Positions 12,501 to 24,500 of a stretch of DNA of 64,000 nt are shown piece by piece (within the stretch, counting starts at the first letter, position 1; each line of letters opens with the position of its first letter). The stretch covers positions 2,272,501 through 2,336,500 of the forward strand of contig JAEMWC010000011.1 in assembly GCA_016490735.1 (NCBI GenBank), read 5' to 3'. The stretch is from Pachyseris speciosa. Lineage: Eukaryota > Cnidaria > Anthozoa > Scleractinia > Pachyseridae. The notes under the pieces were generated by a model that saw nothing but the letters and a program-made list of their open reading frames with translations, ran no database searches and was not told where the DNA came from. A program made the translations under genes and the position numbers.

Positions 12501-15052
12501 GTCTTTGGTAATCCCCCCCACCCCCAGGAATTTCCCCTTTATTATGCCTCAATTTACAGCCTTTGCCAATTTCTGAAGTTGCACAATTAAATATTAAAAT
12601 CAGGTGTTACTTCTTTAGATGCAATGTTTTACGTTCTTTGTACATAGTACACATTTTCTTTTTCTCATAATGCCAAAATATTTTCATAACGTAACGCAAT
12701 GATCAGATGACCGACAATGTACTGACAAGCTAAATAACAATTCCTAAAGTTCAACCACCGTAGCAGCTGGAAAATGAAATGTAGGACGTCAAAAATATAT
12801 AGCCAGATTAAAATTCAACATGTACAAAGATTCTGTTAAGTGAAGAAGCTGGACACCGATCTCTGAGCTTACCGATTCACCTGTGGCTCGCTAACATAAC
12901 TTGACAAAGCCTCTAGGTAAATGTAAAAATGTATAATCATAATAAATACATTGATCATGTAATAATTTGTTTTACCCTGTATGTATGCAAGTAATAGTTA
13001 TTCGCACTGTTTTTTCCAATGGCATGATTCTGAATCCCCCTACAGTGCATTGTACACCCATACTTAAGGTACATCATGTATATATATGTTGTAGGTCAAA
13101 ATGAAATTCAGGTAAAAATGAATTTAACCTAGGTCAAAATCAAATTCCTTTGTCTTTTAACCCTAATTATTCATGATTCATAAATAATTAGGGTTAGAAT
13201 ACAAAGGAATTTCATTTTGACCTAGGTTAAAATCATTTTTACCTGAATTTTATTTTGACCTACAACATATACACACGGTCAGCCATCTTGATTTTTGTCG
13301 CGTCTGGTGAGGTGTGGATGTAAGACATGGAAGTGATTTTTACGTCGTCAAAAGGATGATAGCAAACTATCAGGAAAGAAAAAACGTTCTAGGCAAACAT
13401 CTCAAGGTCCTCACTCAAAAGGGCATCTATTTCTAATTTTTGTTGTGTGATATATCCATCGATAAGTGATTCATATAAGTGTTTCAAATCGTTTATAACC
13501 CTGGAAGATTCTTCGCATGTGCACCCCCACCACCCCTCGGAAATTTCGACCTATTGGTCCCCTCACCCCCTAGGAATTTCCATTGACCATCTGTGGGGGG
13601 GGGGGGATGGATATTTTCTGGAACCACACAATGGTAATGGAACTGAGTGGAGTACAATTCAGGTGAGTGATTTCAAATTGGTCAAGTGCATATAGCACGA
13701 GGCTGATTACCTCGAATTGTATGACACAAAGTCCAATTACCAGTTAATTGTGCCAATAACAAAATGCAAGAAACTTGGAAATTAAAGATTTTAATTTCAT
13801 GTGAGAGCACAAGTCATTTGCTTCTTATCGTTTTATTCATCATATTTTCGACTTCAACAACTGTATAATTTTCTTTTATTTCAAGGCTTTCTAAGTGGTC
13901 AAAAGTTTGTCAAAATATTCTAAGGAACATATGTCAATAGGAGTCATTGGACCAGTTAATGTTGTCCTGTTTGTTTTCAATCTGGACCTGTCAACCTGGT
14001 CACTTTGACCACTATTTTGATTGGCTAGCTAGCTGGGCTAGGTAGTTAAAGTTTATTGGCAAATTGCATGAAGTGCTTAATTTTTGTTGACTGCTTAACT
14101 GTCAGATTTGGCCTGTCTGATTACAAGTGTTTGTAATTGGACTGGTCAAAGCGGATAGTTAAGAACCAATCATAGTTGAGCATTTTGTTATTGACACAAT
14201 AAATGAACTACAGTATTACTGTTAATGTATTACTAACAATAGATGATGCAATAGATGATTCATGAACTGAACTTATCACGAAAAGATTATATTAAGGTTA
14301 TTGTGCACAATCTGTTGTTGATCTTGCATAAGGTGTTCTCGATATACATCTAATAAATCAGTCAGTACTTCTGTACTTTAGGTAATCAGTTCTCCTATGA
14401 TCTTTTGTAATTTTCAGGTGTATTATGGCAGGCAGCCATAAATTTGTATTCTTAGTTAGAGGACATGTTGTTTTAGTGGCAGTGGCATACACACAGGAGT
14501 CTGTGACTCAGGTAAGTATCACAGTCAAATTCCCATTAAGTGGCCATCTATTAAACAGCCTAACCCCTATTAGGCAGCCAGATATCAAAATCCCAATGAG
14601 GGTTCATACTTCTTCAGCCCCCATTAAGCGGACACTATAGTCATTCCCCCAACGGTGGCCACTTAATAGGGGTTGAACTGTATGACTTTAGTTAGGATTT
14701 CTCAAAAAGTTAACTTTTTATCTGTGTTTTTATGTGATGTTATCTAAATGCAACGTCCTCTTTAATGTTTTGGTATTTGCACCTTGAAATACCTGTACTG
14801 AGTATATAAAAGCAAAGATGTCACAGCTGGTTGTGTTAGTGTCACTTGCCATTTATCACACCTGGTTTGGGTTTTATGGTGTTTGTTTCTGAATCAGTTG
14901 CCTTCCTTTGTATCTGATTCATTGCCATTAAAGTGGTACTATGATCAAATTTTTACCCCTTGATATTTTAGGTGTATCACATAGAAGTCCATGAAAGAAT
15001 AAAAATGCTGTTTACCGTTTGCAAATATCTGCATTAGTTCTGGAGATATTTG

Positions 15053-15104
<52 letters not shown>

Positions 15105-15533
15105 CTCATCCCAATATCATATCAAGTATATAAATAGAGCTATCTCTGTTAATTTGCAGCACAGACCATTGAAACTTGGTAGGCTAATAGTTCTACAGGA
15201 AACACACCTACGGCTGTAAAATTAAATTCTGTTCCCATGGTAACTCACTCTTTTCCAGGCCCCACCCACTTGATTTCAATATGTTAGTGATTTTCAGGTC
15301 AAAAAACATTAAATGAGGCCACGAACTCGAGCTAATGTATTTATCTGCTTGCTGGATCATGCGTGTGACGCACCATTAGTAAATATCAAAATGGAACCCT
15401 AAAGGTGGCCAGAAAAGCCTTTAATGTTGGGGAAGTCTGGAACCCAGTATGTTGCCAAGGTAACAAAACTGTAAGGCTCATATTGTGGAGCACATTTAGT
15501 AGAATCTTACTGCAAAGAATCAAACCTTTCTGG

Positions 15534-15569
<36 letters not shown>

Positions 15570-18500
15570 GATCAAAATTTGGTTGAGTGTATGATGTCAT
15601 CACTTGGCTAATTTGCATATTTTAAAAACTTGAATATCTCTGGAACGAAAAGAGATATTTGAAAACAGTAAACAGCATTTTTCTTCTCATACGTACTACT
15701 TGTTTATGTTTAAAAATGGCTTAGATAGGAAAGATGCCATTTTCGTCATAGTACCACTTAAAATACAGAAACAAGGAAGTGAAAATTGAAAAGCTCTGGT
15801 TTGACAAACTGTTTTAAAAACAAAAACTAAATAATCCAGGATATGTGGCTCCCAGTAGGGTCCAATTCCCTGTTAAACTGGTAGGTGAAATTCTGGAAAA
15901 TATGCTTTTGATAAGATTCGAGCACAGGCAATACATTTTTAATCCAGTTAAATTTTGCGGCGGCCTGTGTTTTCTCATTCAGAGAAGAAAACTGTTAGGG
16001 AGCAAGATTGGACCAAGAGGAAGAGAACCTGATATTTGGGAACACTTTGTGCCCCTCCCCTCCCCTTTGCCTTGGTCTCCCATCTCATATGAATGAATAG
16101 ACTTTTATAGGAATGAGCAATCATTAGGCTGGGAACTGAAGAGGTTGTGCCTGTTAATTATGTGAATTTTTAATGAATGGGCATCTCATTCCCCACTCAC
16201 TAAGGTCATTACTGGCTACTGAATTTCTGTTGGAAAACAATGTGTTGTAACATGTTTATCTACGCCCACCTGGAAATCTGCTTCTGTTGTGTGTGGCTAG
16301 CATGGTTAAATACATTTTTATTGTATTGTATTGTAATTCTGTTGAAACCTACGGAATGTTTAACACCAATTATATGGCAAGTTTTAATTTGTAAAAAGAA
16401 AATAAACAATGAGCAGCTTATAACCTTTGGACTATGTGCTTTTTCATTCTCATCTCTTAATGAACTTATTTCTTTTCTTTGTTTTATAGCTGGTGCTGCA
16501 GCTGACCTATGTTTATAATCAAATCCTTAGTGTTTTAACTTATTCTCAGCTGGCTAGAATAATGGAACAGCGCAGAAATTATGATCTTCGAAGGCTCTTA
16601 TCAGGTAACCAAAAAACAGAACACTGTGTTGTAAGCATTTCTCTAATGGCTAGAAATGTTAGGTTTGTTGGAGAGCTCATTACTTTTTTTCCTGTCTTTA
16701 CAGGGACAGAGAAATTTATAGATAATTTATTAAATTTAATGGATCATGAACCAAGTTTCCTTCTAGGATCTGTAAGTATCTGTTTGAAAATCTGTGATTT
16801 ATTTGCTTGAAAAACTAAATATTACTAATAATCATACATTACCATACATTACCATGCCCAAAAACAAAGGGAAAGAAAATCAAATCAAGGATAAAATTGA
16901 ACCACAACATTTAAGTTGTTTAAAGAGTGCTTAAAAAACTTGTTAATAATTCATGATTAATGGGTGTCTTTATATCTGATAAAGACACAGCTAAATTTTA
17001 CATCCAATTTTCTTGGCCAAAATAACCCAAATCTAAATTTTAGTGTAAGAATGGATAGATGCACAGTAAAGTTTTTTAAGCCATTCAATAAATTCACAAT
17101 TCATGTTTTATTAAGTCCTAAAACACTCGGCTGCGCCTCGTGTTTTAAACTTGATAAAACACTCCTGCTCATTTATCAAACATTATTAATATCACTTTAT
17201 TCAGTGGATAAAGTGTATTGCAACAAATACTGTAACATCTTTAGCCACTGGACAGTGATTTACAGTTGCATCAGCTAGAATGGTAGTGTTATCCAGTCAC
17301 TCTTTGAACAACTGGGGCGAGATCTTTACGTTTTCACAACCTGACTTTTCATGCCAGAAGATGTTTTAGTCCATCCGTAAAACTAGTTGACATGTTTGGG
17401 TAATTGTAGATGCATTGTACATGTCACATAAGTTTGAGGTGCCTTCCAGCTTTGTTGTTCAGATCTGCAGTTGTTGTTGTTGTACATATAGGTGAGATGT
17501 TTACCACTTGCAAGTTCCGTGAGAGAAACAATTGGTCAGAGCATGCTTCAAGCAAGGGTCAAGGTAAATAAGAATCATGCCCAGCAGAGGTTGTGTGTTC
17601 CTTCAACAGTTCGGCATGACATAACTCAGTACAACAGTTCTGTATTTCATTATACAACCACTCTGTGCCCATTTTTGTGAACATTTGAGTTTGAAAATAC
17701 CTCAAGTGTAGAATACAAGGTGACTACAGTCAAACCCCCTTGGTCGCAGTTTGTTGGTGTCCGCTTTTGGAAGGCGTCCCCTTACATGAGGTGTCCCGGG
17801 AAGCGATGTATTTTGATAATCTCATTTATTGTATCTGTACATGAGTAGTTTGTCCACTTTTAAGTTATCTTGTTGTCTTTGTATTGGAACTTTTACCTTC
17901 ACTGCAAATAGTATGAGCTGAGTGTTTGTGAGCTGATCACCCATTGCTGGATTAGCTTGCTAAAGGCAATTTACTTTTTATTAAAATTAAAGTCCTCAAG
18001 CAGAGGTTTGTCTGTATTAATGTCGGAAATTTCACATTCAATTATGTACAATTATGTGATTAACAAGTAGATGTACTGTCATGTGATTTTGATAGTTCCT
18101 TCAAAATCTTGAGTATACTTATCAGTCTCAAATTCTATAATAAGGTCGTGCAAGTTTTTGTTTATAGTACGTTTAACAAAATTGCAAATGGTACTAGGTT
18201 TTTTAATTTAATTTTAATTATAACATTTTCAACAAAATGGTGCAAGAAAATCATTCCGCATCTGTACATGGAATCACAAAGTCAGTGTCTTTTAGACAGA
18301 TTTGAATTTGCTGCAGTGGCTCAAAACACATGTGCTATTACCATGGCAACTGAAATAGGTACTCATACAGGGTTACAATAAATTATTATAATTATTTGGG
18401 ATTAATTGAAGGGTATTCTGCAAAAGGGGTGTATATCGCTTTTTTGCCTTAAATCCAATATATCTCTAAATGGTAATGGATTTATATACCACACATACAT

Positions 18501-21500
18501 ACATACATCCTTTATTGACTTTCCTCATACAGGCTTTTCAAAGACAATAATGAATGTATCACATAGTTTCATGGTGGTTTACAATGCTTCTCTAGGGTGA
18601 GATCAGATGTCAGCCTGTTAAGGCGCCTCTTACAGCCGCTATCAGTCCATATTTGATCTTACCCACCCACCCACCCACCCACACATGAATGTCAGAGACA
18701 GATGAAAGGTAGAGATATGCCAGCACATAGGCTGGAAATGGTGTCAGAAGTGAATTTCTGCACTTATTTTGCAATTAGAAAGCTAGGATGCAAAGTATTA
18801 GTTTATGACTTTTCCCAAAACGTCAAGAAACAGAAACAAAAGGATCTGACGCATGGTTGATTACTTTTGTTTTGAGTTGGTTCAGTTTTAGGCAAAAGTC
18901 AGACGCTAATTTGCTGAATCCAGGCCTTTAAATCACAATAATAAACTGTGCAGAACCTCGTTTGTGACATCATTACCAGTCTGTATGCCAAAGAAGAGTG
19001 AATTTAGAGAGATTTGGATTTTAAGGCATAAAAGAAATATATGTCCCTGTTGCAGAATACCCCTCAATTTATTGTACTGCTCTCTACCAATCAGAATTGA
19101 GTCATTTTGTTGAATGTACTATACAATTGTATATGTTTGGAATGAAAAGAAAGCTGAGGAGCATCAGTGTAATAATTATAAACCCTAGGTTATGAGTCTG
19201 TTTTCATCAAAATGCTACCACTGAATTAATGTACAGTGACATGATGCTCAGTGTTTTGGAGCTGAACATGACAGAGCTATTTTGCTTCACTCTCTCATGC
19301 TATTTACCTTATAATATGTTTCTTAAGCATCCTTCATGATGTCCTGAATGATCTAATTTTTTAAGGCTTCCTTTTATTCTTCTTTCCTCAGGACTTAGTC
19401 TTTGCTATTTTAGTTGCAAATAATCAGTTGATCACATTAATCAGACCCAAGAAGTACAGTCTGCATCCATCAGGTGTGTTTTGCATAACACTGCTGCTTT
19501 GTTCTCCAAAATGTGAATTTCATTTTGATAATTTTGTTGTGTCTGGGTTCTCATATGTAACCTGTTACCAATACTTCTTGTCCGCAGATCTTCATCTTAT
19601 CTTTAACCTTGTCAGTGCTTCCACTTCTTTTCAAACTGCGGAGTCCTGGACACCAATTTGTTTACCTCGTTTTGATAACAGGTAGGGGTGAGTTCTTCAT
19701 GGAGATGTTTGACAGACCTTTTGTGATTGATGGTCATCACTACCATTATATCAGTATTCAATAACATGCAGTTAATATGTTCCTATCCATCCTCAACTCA
19801 TAAATTTATGTATTAAATTACTTTAGTCTGATCTAGTATTCTTGGCAGCCATCAGTGAACCCAAAGGCAACTTTCTATACTACCTTGCCAGCATGTTTTA
19901 GTTGTTGTTTTGTTTAAAGATCTAAATCAATTTACTTTCTCCAAAAGTATTAAAAACTATGTTCTGTCTCAGCAATATCAAACCTAAGTTTCCACAATTC
20001 TTCTAGCTCTTTCCTTTAGTAATCTGTCCCTCTGCTCCCATGTTTTTCTTTATTTTCACTCAAACGAGAGGGAGGCTAACTCGATAACCTTGTGGTTCTA
20101 TTCGCCTCCATGCACAAACTATACACCACTGTCACCTTTAATTGTTATATATATGCTAATATTGTAATTTCAAAATGTAAGTGCAAAAATAAAGTGAAGT
20201 GAAGTGAAGTTGTTGGTATTTGCAGAAAGAGGGGATTGTAGGGTCTAAGCAACTCTCAAATAACCAACAATTGGAATAAATGTTGGCAGTAAACACAAAC
20301 TCACAGAGAACCAAATTTTCTCCTGATTTACTCCCCAAATTTACTCCTGATTAACGGCATGTGCACGTACCTTGAATAAATACCACCAATATCTCAAAGA
20401 AGCCTGCATGACTTCTCTTAAATAAATGTATGTATGGCTGTTATATATTATTATTTTACTCAATTATGAAGGGAGACAACAAAGCCATTATTAACCACTG
20501 TGATAAACTTTGTGACCCGAAGATGATATTTTGATTCCCAATTTCCTTTTTGAAGAGCGCTGTAAAATTTTCATCAAGCTTCCTTACTGCAGCAGAAAGG
20601 AAAGACTTATCAAAAGTTTCATTTCCAAATTGAACAAATTCACCGGTTTCAATCAATTTTTCATCGTCCTTTGGCAAACTAAACAGATCAAAAGCATTTT
20701 AAAATTGGAAAGACAAAAACACTCATCGATCACGTGTGGTCTACAAAGGAGACTGTTCTTGTGGTGACAGTTACATCGGTGAGACCATGAGAAATTTACA
20801 GGTGCGAATTGAAGAACATTCCAACACATGTTATGACTCTGAACCTGCCCATCACCTACGTGAAAATCCTTCGCATTCCTTTACTTGGCGTATACTCTGC
20901 ACGGCGCTATCTTTTCGCAAGCATAGAATCTTGAAGCCCTATACATGCTAATGATCCAACAATGGAAACCTTCTTTAAACAGACAAATTCATTGCCACTT
21001 GGCGAAACTGTTCCCATCGAGGATGATATATACCTGATAGTTATAAATATACAATTAGCGGACGGACAAATCTACCCTGAAGACGGCTTAGTGCAGAAAC
21101 TGTTCGGTTTTTTACTTTTTTTAAAAATCTTTTAGCCTTGTAAATATTAGTCATCTTAAAGTTCTAGCTAACGAAATAAAAAACAAACACAACAAGGACA
21201 AATTGGACTGTTTTTGTTGTTTACACGACCACTCCCTTAGCTGTCTCCTGTGATTTTTGTTCGTTTCAGTGGCTACCTCTATGCACATATTTCGTATTTA
21301 GAGGATGACTGTCCTGCCTGCTTGTTGTTACTTTCCACTGATCGCAATGCCTTCTTTGAATTAGCAGCAACTAGACTTAAAACCTTAGAGGTAAGTGTAT
21401 TCTCTGAATTGATCAGTGACGGCTCTAACTCACAACCTATGGATGACATACAGTGTATTCTCTGCTGGTGCAGTTACAACGTGAATATTTTACAATGCCT

Positions 21501-24500
21501 TTTGTGTTTATGCTTCCCTGTTTAACTAGCCAATTGTTTTCGCTTGTTTGTCAAGAGATTTTCCTGGTCTGGTGAATTGGTAAGTCACTTATTGTGTCAT
21601 TATTTTTTAGCGTTTAAAAAGGTATAGATGTCTTGAGGCCATAAATGAAGCTGTGGCTAAAAAGAGTTATAGTACTGGTAAGCCATTTTCTTTGTGTTTG
21701 TTGATTGTTGATTCCATTGGTCCCCGCGTGTGCAGTGGTACTGCGATGAAATCTGTAGGATTTAAGACACTGTAAGATCAGAAAGCTGATGGTTTCAATT
21801 CCAACTCAGTAGATTGTATTGTTCCAGATATGGGGGAGGAAAATTAGATTATTAGTATAAATCTACTAGCGTTCTATCACGAATGCCGTTCTCTGATTGG
21901 CTGCGCTACTCGCTATCTATTCTGTGATAGATAGTGAGTAGCGGTTGTCAACAAAATGGAGCCCGCTTCTTCGCGTTTTCGAAGTGTGTGTGAGGAGGAT
22001 TTGGATAATTTACTTGTTTAGTTTCGAACGACTAGTAGATTTATACTAAAACAATAAGATTATTCACTCTTGATTCTATGCGTGATAGCTGATTCAGGCT
22101 GCGCCCTCATCAACTATCACGCAATAGAAATCTCGAGCTCATAATCTAATTGTTAAGTAGACTAGCATTCCTGGTGCTGTGACTCATTGGTTGTTTGCGT
22201 TCAACTGCAGATCAAGTGGGCATTCCAGAGCTGTATCATTTCGTTTACAAGTCCAAAAGTACAGCGCAGTATACTTCTCCTGAATTAGAAGCTCCATATG
22301 TTGAACCTGAGGAACAAGAGAGGTATCTTATCCATTCTTTTAAACAACCAGTGTGCCCATTCCAAAAAACTATGAGGACCTAGCTTAATTTTTGGGATCG
22401 ATTGCGTGTAACATAACAACAAAATAGCAGGCGAATGCAGCAATGCCGGAGTCGTTGCCTTGCAGGCTGCTTCAGGTATTTTCTGTTGCTGTACGTTTTG
22501 TTTCAGACTATTGTTGATGAAATGCTAAAGCGTGACTGTGACTGTTCAAGGTATTAAGCAGCGAAACAGTACTTTCCTGAACAGCTGTTGTTGTTGATGT
22601 TGATATTGTTGTGTGGAGTTGTAAAGTCGTGCTGTCTTTTATAATAAAAAGCACTTTTCTTTTACCCCTGAATTTCATACGAGGGACGCAAAAGGGTGGA
22701 TTCTCGCCTGCGAGCCTCGCTTACCGTTTCTCCTCATTCTCACTCACACTTTAATACAAACTTTTTCTTGCTCTAGACGTATTTTTGAGGCAGATAACAA
22801 AAAGTTTACTGTTCTGCCGTCTTGCTGTCTTCTGCTTTTATTATGAATGCTCATAGCTACATACAAACCATTTGAATCATTACTGTTATGTTATGAGGGC
22901 AAGTCACTTCGATTCAGTCTGCCTTTTAATCACGTTCTGTTCTTACCATCTGCATTTTGTCCCCAGACTCTTTGGTTTGTATCTTTACCTCCACCATCGA
23001 ATCCACTCACCTGCCAGGCCTCTGAAAATTTTGTGTCACGTGGGAACACGAGAGATGCTCCTGGGATGGGTATGTACAAGGCTAGTTTGTGCCAACCATT
23101 AAAGTGCTACTACGATCAGAAAATCACTCGTCGTTTTTCTTCAAATTTCGAAAGTGTGTTTGCTTAACAACCGACTCGCGAAATTTCAAGCTTTAATTTC
23201 AAGCAGAAGACTGTTTACTTTGAGTACAACTTTTTAATTTAACGGTCCGCCATTACTCACGTTCATAACTGACCGATTAGGCCTCGGAGAGTTGGATCCA
23301 GGATAAAAGGACTTCATTTACTCACTGGTTTAAAATTGCAGTGTGTGAATGCATCTTATTAAGTATGCAAAACACGAGTTTGAGAGTCTGAAAGCTCAAA
23401 ATTCCCGTGCTGCATACTAAATCAGCCGGGTTTACGCACACTGCATTTTTACTCTTGTGAGCTGTCTACGTCATTTTGTCCTCGATCCAGTTCTCTCAAG
23501 ATTTTGAAGTTAGTAATGGCGGATCACTAAATAGAAATATTTCAGTCAAAATAAAAAACCGACTTCTCCAAATTAAAACTTGAAATTTCGCGAGTCGGTC
23601 ACTGTTAAGCAAACACACTTTTGAAATTTGAAGAAAAACGACGAGTGATTTTCTGATCGTAGTAGCTCTTTAACGTCCCACAGATTATTAGAAACAAGTG
23701 TTGTGAGTCGGAACCTACGGTTTATCGTCCTTTTCCAAAGGTAGCACTTTCTCCTCAATTATGAGTGTTGGTCCGGCCGGGGTTTGAACCCGCGACCTCC
23801 CGCACGGTAGTCCGGTGCTCTACCAACTAAGCTAACCGGTCGGTTGCTCCTTAGCAAACCGTTTTCAGGTATCATGTGATGAGTGATTGAAAAGATTTAC
23901 TGTCTGGAAGCTAGACACGTTTGGTGATACGTCTTTTAAGTGTTAGTAAAACTTACTTTGCTGCTTCGTCTTATACAGGTGACTTCAGGTTTTGAGTTGT
24001 ATGCTGCCTTCAGTCCACTTGTCACCAAACCAGATGCGATCAATGCCATCAATAAACTTTTAAGATGGATCAAGGTTCGTGACTTGACTCTTTTTTTTTA
24101 ATTTTATTTATTCACACTATTAAAGAAGGTCTTCTTTGCTTGCAAGAATAGATTAGTTTTGGTAAAGCACCTTGACTACATGCTACAAGGTCATGATCAG
24201 GTTACATCGTAGTCTGTACCTTGTAGAAAAACAGAAATCAAATTAATTACTCACCAATTAGAACTGATGTAAACAGCGCATTAATTCAATCAAAACTCAG
24301 AACAAGCCAGGAATAGATATACGAGCAAGTTATGATTGGTTTTGAGTCTAATTGGCTTAGAAAGCGTTGCAAGTTTTGCAAACCAATTACAGTGCAAAAT
24401 AGAGCGCTTTTCAATTGAGTGTCGTAAAACCAAAACCAAAGCAATTACTCAGACCAATCACAGCAGAAGTAAGTAGTGCAAAGAGCCAATCAGAATACGA